From: Prevotella sp.
Lineage (GTDB): Bacteria; Bacteroidota; Bacteroidia; Bacteroidales; Bacteroidaceae
Assembly: GCA_017619445.1 (NCBI GenBank)
Contig: JAFZSI010000040.1
Span: 1 to 64,000 of the forward strand
Length of the DNA stretch: 64,000 bases
Direction of reading: 5' to 3'
Position 1 is the stretch's first letter. The number at the start of each line of letters is the position of its first letter. The translations under genes were made by a program, and so were the position numbers. The notes under the pieces were generated by a model. It searched no databases, had not been told where the DNA came from, and worked only from the letters and a program-made list of their open reading frames with translations. Below are positions 41,390-49,353 of the stretch, one piece after another.

Positions 41390-41665
41390 CACACAGTGAT
41401 GAATCCAAAGTGCAGGGCTGTGAATACAAAGCAAAAGGCTGTGAAAACAAAGCATTGGTTTATGGCAGAATTTTCTAGAAAATTTGAGCATAAAGCAGTG
41501 AGTTGTGCCGGCAAAGCATGGGTTGATGAAAACAAAGTGCAGGGCTGTGAATACAAAGCATTGGTTTATGGCAGAATTTTCTAGAAAATTTGAACGTAAA
41601 GCGGTGGGTTGTGCCGGTAAAGCATTGGTTGATGAAAACAAAGTGCAGGACAGTGAAGTGGGCGT
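41390..41665. repeat. Tandem 106/127-bp units with TTTTCTAGAAAA inverted repeat
   Basis: TGCAGGGCTGTGAATACAAA recurs at 41411 and 41538, with a third start (TGCAGGACAGTGAA) at 41644, giving units of 127 and 106 bp. Each of the first two units holds GAATTTTCTAGAAAATTTGA (cores near 41468 and 41574), then CATAAAGC or CGTAAAGC, and GTTGATGAAAACAAAGTGC. Several frames stay open here, but translations repeat and have no start signal, so no gene is called in 41062-41931. Confidence 0.8.
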
Positions 41666-41743
41666 TAACAATTTTTCGGTCGATTGCACGTTATGAATAA
41701 AGCCCCCAGCCCAAACCCCTCCCGACCTCCCCAAAGGGGAGGG

Positions 41744-41910
41744 GTGGTGTTGGAACCCACCCCAGCCCTCCCAAAGGGAGGGAGTAAAATTGTTAAATTG
41801 TTAAATGAAGAAATAAATTGTAAATTGTTAAATTGTCAAGTTGTAAATATTGTTAGGTGTTAGGTGTTGGGAGGAACAGAGGCGGTGATTGCAAATCCCC
41901 TTAAACAGAG
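41744..41910. repeat. Composite repeat of about 165 bp, left copy flanking the LMW-PTP gene
   Basis: The order is GGTGTTGGAACCCACCCCAG, CCCTCCCAAAGGGAGGGAG, AAATTGTTAAATTGTTAAAT, AATAAATTGTAAATTG, GTTAGGTGTTGGGAGGAACA, then GATTGCAAATCCCCTTAAAC. It ends 22 nt before the phosphatase start. Confidence 0.9.
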
Positions 41911-41931
41911 AAAAAAAGGAAAGGAAAAGGT

Positions 41932-42465
41932 ATGACAGAGAAAGGTAAGGTGACACGGGTTTTGTTCGTTTGTCTTGGCAACATCTGCCGCTCTCCGGCT
42001 GCGGAGGGCATTATGAGGCAGATGGCGGAGGAGCATGGCATGGGCCATCGCTTCTTCATTGACTCGGCGGGCATTGGCAGCTGGCACGTGGGTCAGTTGC
42101 CCGACCGGCGTATGCGCCGCCACGGCGAGCGTCACGGTTATCGGTTTGAGAGCCGCGCACGGCAGTTCAGCATGGCCGACTTCGCGCGCTTCGACCTCAT
42201 CGTGGGAATGGACGAGGAGAATGTGGCGGACCTGATGGCCATGGCAAGGACGGAGGACGATGCCAAAAAGATTCGCTGCATGAAGGACTATTTGGTGAAC
42301 CATCCGCACCTGCGCTCGGTTCCCGACCCTTATTATGGGGGCGACAGGGATTTCGAACTGGTGATTGAACTGCTGGAGGACGGTTGCGCCGAATTGATTC
42401 GGAAGGAAGGAGCCCCCGAAGGGGGTGTTAGAACCCACCCCAGCCCTCCCAAAGGGAGGGAGTAA
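41932..42465 (+). CDS. Low-molecular-weight protein-tyrosine phosphatase
   Basis: The protein starts MTEKGKVTRVLFVCLGNICR, with the active-site P-loop CLGNICRS (nucleophile Cys near residue 14), and has the general acid in VPDPYYGGDRDFE near residue 130. It dephosphorylates tyrosine residues, in bacteria often of capsule-export kinases. The native protein should end near CAELIRKE; the last 18 or so residues (GAPEGGVRTHPSPPKGRE) are read from the composite repeat at 42423-42579. The gene sits exactly between two direct copies of that repeat. Confidence 0.9.
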   Translation: MTEKGKVTRVLFVCLGNICRSPAAEGIMRQMAEEHGMGHRFFIDSAGIGSWHVGQLPDRRMRRHGERHGYRFESRARQFSMADFARFDLIVGMDEENVADLMAMARTEDDAKKIRCMKDYLVNHPHLRSVPDPYYGGDRDFELVIELLEDGCAELIRKEGAPEGGVRTHPSPPKGRE

Positions 42466-42579
42466 AATTGTTAAATTGTTAAATGAAGAAATAAATTGTA
42501 AATTGTAAATTGTCAAATTGTAATTATTGTTGGGTGTTGGGAGGAATAGAGGCGGGGATTGCAAATCCCCTTAAACAGA
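42423..42579. repeat. Composite repeat, right copy flanking the LMW-PTP gene
   Basis: The same modules in the same order and orientation as 41744-41910, with few differences: GGTGTTAGAACCCACCCCAG to GGGGATTGCAAATCCCCTTA and AACAGA. The first 43 bases are coding for the phosphatase tail. Confidence 0.9.
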
Positions 42580-42674
42580 TGGAAAAACCATGAAATGATA
42601 CAAATGATAATGGTTTTGAAACAAATGATAAGTTTCTTGAAACATTTTATGTGCTTTGTGTGAAAAGAAAATAG

Positions 42675-42682
42675 TAAATTTG
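42675..42682 (+). promoter_or_regulatory. -7 box of the esterase-symporter-xylanase operon
   Basis: TAAATTTG lies 23 nt before the esterase ATG. TTTG at 42655-42658 is only 16 nt upstream, shorter than the usual 19-20. Confidence 0.55.
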
Positions 42683-42705
42683 CAGAATCAATCTAAACAA
42701 TCGTC

Positions 42706-43947
42706 ATGAAAAAAGCTTTTTTTCTTGTTTTTACCCTCTTGCTGGCTGTAAACGCCATGGGAAAAGCGCCCCTGCTCCCCGGTGGGGAGAATGAGAAGTG
42801 GACAACGACTTGGGCCACTGCTCCAGAGTTTACGGGCAAGGGCGACATGCCGCAGACTGCTACGCTGACGGGCAATGCGCTGCGACAAATCATCCACGTG
42901 TCGTTCGGTGGCAATCAGTTGCGCATGCAGCTTTCCAATGAGTTCAGCCGCGAGCCTGTTGAGATTAAATCGATTTATATTGCCGACCTGGCAGCTGACG
43001 CACAGGGCCGTAACGACGCACCGGGCACCGACTATACTGCCATCGTGAAGAAAACGGTGCGCTACCTGACGTTCAACGGCAAGCGCAGCGTCACCATCGA
43101 GCCGGGCAAGGCCATCTTCTCGGACATCACGAAATTCAACCTGCGGCCTCTGCAACGCTTGTCGGTGACCGTCAACTACGGCGAGACGCCCAAGAATGCA
43201 ACGTCGCACCGTGGCTCGCGCACTACAAGCTACATCATGAGCGGCGAGGCTAAGCCTGGGAAGAAATTCGAAACCATTGAGAAGCTCGACCACTGGTACA
43301 ACATTGCAGCCATCGACGTGTTGGGCACGGGCAACGAGTGCATTGCGGCCATTGGCAATTCAATCACCGACGGCCGCGGCACCACCACCAACCTGCAGAA
43401 CCGCTGGACCGACATAGCCAGCGAGCAGCTGCAGAACATCGGCGTGGTGAACCTGGGCATCGGCGGCAACTGCGTGTTGGCTGGTGGACTGAGCGAGCCT
43501 GCCGTGAAGCGCTTCGACCGCGACGTGCTGAGCCAGCGTGGTCTGACGGCTGTCATTGTGTATGAGGGCATCAACGACATCGGAGGCGCTGCCGGCCGTT
43601 GCGAGCAGGTGGCCAAAGACATGATTGAGGCTTACAAAACCTTTGCCCAGAAAGCCCACGACCGCGGACTGAAAATCTATATGGCCACCATCCTGCCTTT
43701 CGGCAAATGTTTCTACGACGACGGCAACCTGTTCAAGGAGGCCGCACGGCAGACCATAAACCAGTGGATTCGCACCAGCAAGGACATTGACGGTGTGATT
43801 GACTTCGACCAGCTGATGCGCGACCCCGAAAACCCCAGCCAGTTGCGCGAGGAACTGCAGGAAGACTGGCTGCACCCCAATGCAAAGGGCTACAAGGTGA
43901 TGGGCGATTTCGCGGCAAAGGAGATAATGAGACTGAAGGGGGAGTAA
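42706..43947 (+). CDS. Secreted SGNH/GDSL-family esterase (probable acetyl-xylan esterase)
   Basis: The start MKKAFFLVFTLLLAVNAMGK is a signal peptide. An N-terminal beta domain (about 25-195) precedes the SGNH domain: block I AAIGNSITDGRG (nucleophile Ser near residue 223), block II NLGIGGNCVL, block III YEGINDIGG, and block V DWLHPNAKGYKVM with the Asp-His pair. It is likely periplasmic or secreted. Heading an operon with a GPH symporter, GH10 and GH43 suggests removal of acetyl groups from xylan or xylo-oligosaccharides, which is inference. Confidence 0.88.
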   Translation: MKKAFFLVFTLLLAVNAMGKAPLLPGGENEKWTTTWATAPEFTGKGDMPQTATLTGNALRQIIHVSFGGNQLRMQLSNEFSREPVEIKSIYIADLAADAQGRNDAPGTDYTAIVKKTVRYLTFNGKRSVTIEPGKAIFSDITKFNLRPLQRLSVTVNYGETPKNATSHRGSRTTSYIMSGEAKPGKKFETIEKLDHWYNIAAIDVLGTGNECIAAIGNSITDGRGTTTNLQNRWTDIASEQLQNIGVVNLGIGGNCVLAGGLSEPAVKRFDRDVLSQRGLTAVIVYEGINDIGGAAGRCEQVAKDMIEAYKTFAQKAHDRGLKIYMATILPFGKCFYDDGNLFKEAARQTINQWIRTSKDIDGVIDFDQLMRDPENPSQLREELQEDWLHPNAKGYKVMGDFAAKEIMRLKGE

Positions 43948-44035
43948 AGGAGTAAAGTCATTTACAATTTGACAATTTACAATTTACAATTTAAAAAGGA
44001 GTAAAGGAGAAAAGGAGAAAAGGAGGGGGCTGAAG
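43940..44035. repeat. Intra-operon AAGGAGTAAAGG and AATTTACAATTT repeats
   Basis: GGAGTAAAGGAGTAAAG, then TTTACAATTTGACAATTTAC, then GGAGTAAAGGAGAAAAGGAG. They separate the esterase and symporter genes. Confidence 0.7.
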
Positions 44036-44065
44036 AGCGAAATATTAATCAAAATAAACAGTTTT

Positions 44066-45478
44066 ATGGCAAACAACGTAACAACTCAGGAATCCAAGGG
44101 ATTCTACAAACTGAATTGGCTCCAGCGCATCGGCTTCGGCTCGGGCGACCTGGCGCAGAATCTTATCTTTCAGGTAATTTGCACTTACCTGCTGTTCTTC
44201 TACACCGACATCTACGGACTCACTCCGTCGGCAGTGGCTGTCATGTTCCTTGTGGGTAATGTGGCAAACGTGATTTGGGACCCCATTGTGGGCGCGTTAA
44301 TCGACAAGAGCAACCCGCGCTACGGTAAATACCGCTCTTACCTGCTTTATGTGGGCATTCCGCTTTCGGGCTTCGCCATTCTGTGTTTCTACAATGGTTT
44401 TGCACCGTCGCTGATATATGCATACGTTACTTATATCTCCATGCAGTTGCTCTACACGTTCATCAACGTGCCTTACGGAGCATTGAACTCATCGCTGACC
44501 CGCGACACGCACGAAATCACCGTGCTCACCTCGGTGCGTATGTTCATGGCCAACCTTGGTGGACTGGCAGTAAACTCTGGTCTGCCGCTGTTCATCGCCC
44601 TGATTGCCGGCGCACCGTCAGACAGTCTCCCGAAAGACCCGTCGGCATGGTTTACAACGATGACCATCTACGCCATCATCGGCTTCTGTCTGCTGGCATT
44701 CTGCTTCTCGCAGTGTAAGGAGCGTGTGGTGATGGATGCAAAAACCACTGAGGACGTGAAGGTGAGCGACCTTTGGATGGAGTTTGTGCGCAACCGCCCC
44801 TTGCGCGTTCTCGCCTTCTTCTTCATTACCGCATTCGCCATGATGTCGGTAGGCAATGCTGCCGGTGCCTATTTCATCAACAGCAACCTGCACGGCTCGG
44901 CTCAGGAACTGTCTATCTTCATGGCTTTGGGCTCGATTCCCGCATTCCTGTTCATGCCGCTCGTTCCCTGGTTCAAGCGCATGGTTGGTAAGAAGAACAT
45001 GTTCTACATCTTCCTGGGTGCCGCCATCTTAGGTATGGCCATGCTCTATTTCATTTCAAAGATGGAGAACCCGAGCATGATGATGATTTACGTGGCTCAG
45101 TTCATCAAGAGCACCGGTGTGATTGTGGCTACGGGTTACATGTGGGCTTTGGTTCCCGAAGTGATTTCTTACGGCGAATATACCACAGGCCGCCGCATCT
45201 CTGGTATCGTGAATGCCCTGACAGGATTGTTCTTCAAGGCCGGTATGACCTTCGGAAGCATCGTGGGTCCTGCTGTCCTGGCATACGTTGGTTATAACAG
45301 CAAGGTTATCGACCAGACTCCTTTTGCCGAGGAAGGTATCCTGTGGCTGGTCTGCGTCATTCCCGCTATCCTTCTGATGCTCGCTATCTTCATCATCTCG
45401 AAGTATGAGTTGACCGACGAGGTTATCGACGATATCAACAAGAAGATTGAGGAGCGCGCTGCGAAAAATGAAGAATAA
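44066..45478 (+). CDS. GPH-family sugar:cation symporter (xyloside transporter)
   Basis: The 470-aa membrane protein has about twelve helices. GPH/MelB features are visible: LQRIGFGSGDLAQNLIFQVI at the N-terminus, GNVANVIWDPIVGALIDKSN (the conserved Asp-rich loop after helix 2), RYGKYRSYLL, and PEVISYGEYTTGRRISGIVN in the C-terminal half. It would import xylo-oligosaccharides or xylose across the inner membrane with a cation. It is followed after 20 nt by GH10 and then GH43, the same combination as the xylanase clusters of rumen Prevotella. Confidence 0.9.
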   Translation: MANNVTTQESKGFYKLNWLQRIGFGSGDLAQNLIFQVICTYLLFFYTDIYGLTPSAVAVMFLVGNVANVIWDPIVGALIDKSNPRYGKYRSYLLYVGIPLSGFAILCFYNGFAPSLIYAYVTYISMQLLYTFINVPYGALNSSLTRDTHEITVLTSVRMFMANLGGLAVNSGLPLFIALIAGAPSDSLPKDPSAWFTTMTIYAIIGFCLLAFCFSQCKERVVMDAKTTEDVKVSDLWMEFVRNRPLRVLAFFFITAFAMMSVGNAAGAYFINSNLHGSAQELSIFMALGSIPAFLFMPLVPWFKRMVGKKNMFYIFLGAAILGMAMLYFISKMENPSMMMIYVAQFIKSTGVIVATGYMWALVPEVISYGEYTTGRRISGIVNALTGLFFKAGMTFGSIVGPAVLAYVGYNSKVIDQTPFAEEGILWLVCVIPAILLMLAIFIISKYELTDEVIDDINKKIEERAAKNEE

Positions 45479-45498
45479 TAAGAAATAGAACCAATCCT

Positions 45499-46725
45499 AT
45501 GAACAACAAACATCGCTTGATAAGGGCGGTTGTCCTATCATTCATATTCTGTCTGTCATTCAGTCCCGCAAAGGCGCAGACCTCCCTTTGGGAAGCCTAC
45601 CGCGACTACTGGTACACGGGCGTCAGCGTCAATCAATGGCAGGTGGAAGCCGACAAAAGCGGTGCCAACGAACATGATGTGACGGGTCAGGTGAGCAACG
45701 ACCAGACCGCCGACTGGCCCGTCATTGCCAAGCACTTCAATTGGGTGGTGGCCGAGAACTGCATGAAGTGCGAGGTCATCCATCCCAAGGAGGGTGTCTA
45801 TGACTTCACCCTGGCCGACCAGTTTGTCAACAAGGCGAAGGCCGAAGGCATGAAAGTGCTGGGCCATTGTCTCATCTGGCACTCGCAGTGTGCTCCTTGG
45901 TTCCACTTCGACAAGGACGGGAAACTCGTGTCGCCCGAAGTGCTGAAGAAGCGCATGCGCGAGCATATTTACACGATTGTGAGCCATTTCAAGAGCCGCG
46001 TTGATGCCTGGGACGTGGTGAACGAGGCTTTCGAGGACGACGGTTCGCCGCGCCAGAGCCTGTTCTTCAAGATTCTGGGCAGCGACTATATTCCCCTGGC
46101 TTTCCAATATGCACATGAGGCCGACCCCAACGCACAGCTCTACTACAACGACTTCTCAATGAACAAAGCAACGAAAGTAGAGGGCGTGGCCAGCTTCTTC
46201 CGTCCCCTCATCAATCAGGGACTGCCCGTGACGGCCATCGGCATGCAGGGGCACATGATTCTGGAGGACAATGTGGATAACAGCGTCATCAAAGAGCACG
46301 AGCACTCCATCAACACCATCACAGCGCTGGGCATTCCCACGTTTTTCTCTGAGCTCGACTTGTCGGTGCTGCCCAATCCCTACGGATTCTCGGGAGCCAA
46401 CGTCAGCGACCGTTTTGCCTACCGCCCCGAAATGGATCCTTATACAAAAGGACTCACCAAGGAGCAGAACGCCAAGATGGAACAGTTCTGGATTGACTTC
46501 TACAAAATGCTCATTCCCCATCACAAAGACATCCTGCGCGTGAACTTCTGGTGCCTGAATGATGCAAACTCATGGCGCAACGACTTCCCCATCCGTGGGC
46601 GCTGCGACTATGCCACGCTGTTCGACCGGCAGAGCCAGCCGAAACCAATTATCGATAAACTCATACAATTGGTTCAGCCTGCTGCCTCAGCTTCAAAAGA
46701 CAAGAAAACCAACAAAAAGAAATAA
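45499..46725 (+). CDS. Endo-1,4-beta-xylanase, GH10
   Basis: The 408-aa enzyme has a signal peptide (about 1-26, ending SPAKAQ) and a single GH10 barrel. The acid/base is Glu176 in WDVVNEAFED and the nucleophile is Glu285 in FFSELDLSVL; HCLIWHSQ and GMQGHM are further subsite motifs. No carbohydrate-binding insert is present, unlike the larger surface GH10 enzymes often linked to xusE, so it probably acts on imported fragments in the periplasm. The C-terminus is Lys-rich (SKDKKTNKKK). It is cotranscribed with the symporter (20 nt) and GH43 (23 nt). Confidence 0.95.
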   Translation: MNNKHRLIRAVVLSFIFCLSFSPAKAQTSLWEAYRDYWYTGVSVNQWQVEADKSGANEHDVTGQVSNDQTADWPVIAKHFNWVVAENCMKCEVIHPKEGVYDFTLADQFVNKAKAEGMKVLGHCLIWHSQCAPWFHFDKDGKLVSPEVLKKRMREHIYTIVSHFKSRVDAWDVVNEAFEDDGSPRQSLFFKILGSDYIPLAFQYAHEADPNAQLYYNDFSMNKATKVEGVASFFRPLINQGLPVTAIGMQGHMILEDNVDNSVIKEHEHSINTITALGIPTFFSELDLSVLPNPYGFSGANVSDRFAYRPEMDPYTKGLTKEQNAKMEQFWIDFYKMLIPHHKDILRVNFWCLNDANSWRNDFPIRGRCDYATLFDRQSQPKPIIDKLIQLVQPAASASKDKKTNKKK

Positions 46726-46748
46726 CCAACAAACAATAACCTCAAACA

Positions 46749-47741
46749 ATGAAAGCAAGATACCTTTTCCCGAAAGACTACATGGCTGACCCCTCAGCCA
46801 ACGTGTTCAATGGCCGCATGTATGTATATCCCAGCCACGACTGGGACAGCGGCGAGTGTTTTGACGACGACGGCGGACACTTCCAGATGCGCGACTACCA
46901 CGTGCTCTCGATGGACGACATCATGGAAGGCGAAGTGACCGACCATGGAGTGATTCTCGACGTTGACCAGGTGCCCTGGGCAGAAAAACAGATGTGGGAC
47001 AACGACGTGGTGGAGAAAAACGGTAAATACTACCTCATTTTCTCGGCCAAAGACTACACAGGCGTGTTCCACCTTGGCGTGGCCGTGGCCGACAAGCCCG
47101 AAGGCCCGTTCATTCCCCAGCCCGCACCCATCATCGGCTCCTACAGCATCGACCCCTGCGTGTTCAAAGACGATGACGGAGAGGTCTATTGCTATTTTGG
47201 AGGCATCTGGGGCGGTCAGCTGCAGTGGTACCGCGACAACAAACTGAAGCCCGCCGCATCCGTGGGCGAAGAGAATTTCCGTCCCACCATGCTGCCCGAG
47301 GGCGACGAAGTGGCATTGCCCAGCCGCGTGGCCCGCATGACCGACGATGTGCTGCAGTTTGCCGAATCACCCCGTCCCGTGCTCGTGGTTGACGACAACG
47401 GCGAGCCCCTCAAGGCCGACAATCCGCACCGTTTCTTCGAGGCTTCGTGGATGCACAAGAAAGACGGCAAGTACTATTTCTCTTACTCCACCGGCGACAC
47501 CCACTTCCTCTGCTACGCCGTGGGCGACAACCCCTACGGACCGTTTACCTTCCAGGGCGTCATTCTGGAACCCGTTGTTGGATGGACCACCCACCACAGT
47601 ATTGCCCAATACAAAGGCAAGTGGTATCTGTTCCACCACGACTGCGTGCCCTCAAACGACACCACATGGCTGCGCAGCGTCAAGGTAATGCCCATCGAGT
47701 TTGATGCCGACGGCAAAATCGAAACCATGAAGTCGGAATAG
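46749..47741 (+). CDS. GH43 beta-xylosidase/arabinofuranosidase
   Basis: The 330-aa protein begins MKARYLFPKDYMADPSANVF, placing the GH43 general base at Asp14. The pKa-modulating Asp is Asp135 in SYSIDPCVF and the general acid is Glu231 in HRFFEASWMH. There is no signal peptide, so it likely acts in the cytosol on sugars brought in by the symporter encoded two genes upstream. It is the last gene of the operon, followed by a strong terminator at 47776-47832. Confidence 0.93.
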   Translation: MKARYLFPKDYMADPSANVFNGRMYVYPSHDWDSGECFDDDGGHFQMRDYHVLSMDDIMEGEVTDHGVILDVDQVPWAEKQMWDNDVVEKNGKYYLIFSAKDYTGVFHLGVAVADKPEGPFIPQPAPIIGSYSIDPCVFKDDDGEVYCYFGGIWGGQLQWYRDNKLKPAASVGEENFRPTMLPEGDEVALPSRVARMTDDVLQFAESPRPVLVVDDNGEPLKADNPHRFFEASWMHKKDGKYYFSYSTGDTHFLCYAVGDNPYGPFTFQGVILEPVVGWTTHHSIAQYKGKWYLFHHDCVPSNDTTWLRSVKVMPIEFDADGKIETMKSE

Positions 47742-47775
47742 TTTCCTGCTGTCCTTATAAGAGAAGCAAATCCTA

Positions 47776-47832
47776 CGACACGGGACGAAGATACTGCACC
47801 GTTACTTCGTTCCGTGTCGCTGTTTTTGTTTT
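47776..47832 (+). terminator. Terminator of xylanase operon
   Basis: CGACACGGGACGAAG and CTTCGTTCCGTGTCG arms (one mismatch) are followed by CTGTTTTTGTTTT. Confidence 0.9.
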
Positions 47833-47902
47833 ATTCTGGCTGTTAGCGCTTTGTCCGAAGGTTTCCCCTGTTTAAAAAAACCTAATAATTTGGCTTAGGG
47901 CA

Positions 47903-47932
47903 TTGCATTTTCATTATTATTCGCTATTTTTG
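47903..47932 (+). promoter_or_regulatory. Butyrate kinase promoter
   Basis: TTG (47903-47905), a 19-nt spacer and TATTTTTG (47925-47932). Confidence 0.7.
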
Positions 47933-47978
47933 CAGAAACCTATACAGAACTATCAAAAACACAACAAGAGACAATACT

Positions 47979-49040
47979 ATGAAAATCCTGGCTATTAATC
48001 CCGGAATGATTTCCACCAAGGTGGGCGTGTTCAATGACGAGGAACTGGAGATGCATGCCACGCTCAACCATCCTTTCGACGAACTTTGCCGCTATCCGTT
48101 CATCATGGACGAATTCGACTACCGCAAAGAGAAACTCTTAGAGGAGCTCGAGCGGCAGGGCTACCACATGGACTTCGACGTGGTGGTGGGCCGCGGCGGT
48201 CTGGTGAAACCCATTGAGAGCGGTGTTTATGAGCTGAACGACAAGGTGATAGAGGACACACGCCACCCGCGCCTGCACCACGCCTGCAATCTTGGTTCGC
48301 TCATTGCCCTGAGCATTGCGAAGGACATTCCCGGCTGCCGCGCGTTTATGGTTGACCCGGGCGTGGTTGACGAGCTCGACGATATTGCCCGCATTACGGG
48401 TATTCCCGAAATGCCTCACCGCACCATCTGGCACGCACTCAACCAGCGCGAGATTGCCAAGCGCCACTGCAAGGAACACGGTGTGAAATACGAGGAACAA
48501 GACCTCATCGTTTGCCATTTGGGCAGTGGCATTTCGTTTGCCATGCACCACCACGGCCGCGCCATTGAGTGCAGCGACGCACTGAGCGGCGACGGACCGT
48601 TCTCGCCCTCTCGGGCAGGCATGATTTCGCCTGTGGACATCATTAACGCCTGCTACAGCGGGAAATATACCAAGGAGGAAATGCTGAGAAAGATTAACGG
48701 CCACAGCGGACTCACCGCCCACTTGGGTACCAACGACGTTCGCGAGGTGGAAAGGCGCATAGCAGCTGGCGACGAGCACGCCAAACTGGTGCTCGATGCC
48801 ATGATTTACAGCATTGCACGCAAGTTGGCCTCGCTGGCACCGGCCACCAACGGTCACGTGGACGCCATTATCCTCACCGGAGCCATCTCGCACAGCAAGT
48901 ATGTGTGCGACGACCTCACCCGCCGCCTGCAGTTCATCGCCCCCATCTATGTCTATCCCGGGGAAGACGAGCTCACCGCCCTGGCCCACAATGTCTATCG
49001 CGCCATGACGGGGCAGCAGGAAATAAAAGTATATGAATAA
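47979..49040 (+). CDS. buk: Butyrate kinase
   Basis: The 353-aa acetokinase-family protein begins MKILAINPGMISTKVGVFND, has the substrate region VVGRGGLVKPIESGVYELND, PVVDE-type motif FMVDPGVVDELDDIARITGI, and the ATP-site sequence VCHLGSGISFAMHHHGRAIE. It interconverts butyrate plus ATP with butyryl phosphate in the cytosol. The usual partner gene for phosphate butyryltransferase is not adjacent; the gene is monocistronic, between a promoter at 47903 and an AT-rich inverted repeat at 49055-49130. Branched-chain acyl substrates are equally possible. Confidence 0.92.
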   Translation: MKILAINPGMISTKVGVFNDEELEMHATLNHPFDELCRYPFIMDEFDYRKEKLLEELERQGYHMDFDVVVGRGGLVKPIESGVYELNDKVIEDTRHPRLHHACNLGSLIALSIAKDIPGCRAFMVDPGVVDELDDIARITGIPEMPHRTIWHALNQREIAKRHCKEHGVKYEEQDLIVCHLGSGISFAMHHHGRAIECSDALSGDGPFSPSRAGMISPVDIINACYSGKYTKEEMLRKINGHSGLTAHLGTNDVREVERRIAAGDEHAKLVLDAMIYSIARKLASLAPATNGHVDAIILTGAISHSKYVCDDLTRRLQFIAPIYVYPGEDELTALAHNVYRAMTGQQEIKVYE

Positions 49041-49054
49041 GTCAAGCCATTGAT

Positions 49055-49130
49055 AATGCTTAATAATGCATAATGCATAATAAGATTCCGGCGAGTCTGA
49101 AATATTGTGCATTATGCATTATCAATTATG
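49055..49130. repeat. AT-rich inverted repeat after butyrate kinase
   Basis: AATAATGCATAATGCATAAT and ATTGTGCATTATGCATTAT form a long imperfect hairpin around AAGATTCCGGCGAGTCTGAA. The rest of 49131-49300 holds two candidate promoters only. Confidence 0.65.
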
Positions 49131-49226
49131 AATTACTCAATACTCATTTGTGGGTATTTTCAGGCAAAAACGCTCATCTTTTGAAAGATTTTTCGTTCTT
49201 CATTCTTCATTCTACGTTTAATGCAG

Positions 49227-49308
49227 TACCTTTGACGCGTCTAAGGTACTCACGCTCGAAAAAAACTCAAGATTCTCTTGGTTTTTTACTCGCTTACTCG
49301 TACCTTTG
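49227..49308 (+). promoter_or_regulatory. Two tandem TACCTTTG boxes before the Rid-family gene
   Basis: TACCTTTG occurs at 49227-49234 and 49301-49308. The second is preceded by CGCTTACTCG, similar to the DNA before the RluA promoter at 50899. Confidence 0.55.
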
Positions 49309-49353
49309 CAAACGCTTTGCTATTAGCAAAGAACCAAATGTTGCAGCGCAAAG

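Noticed and set aside
41390-41665. Possible CRISPR array
   Set aside because: Units are long (106-127 bp), lack unique spacers of constant size, and no cas genes are nearby.
41260-41734. Several open frames on both strands in the tandem-repeat region
   Set aside because: The translations repeat the same low-complexity motifs, contain palindromic DNA, and lack promoters. The frames are open because stop codons are absent from the repeat unit.
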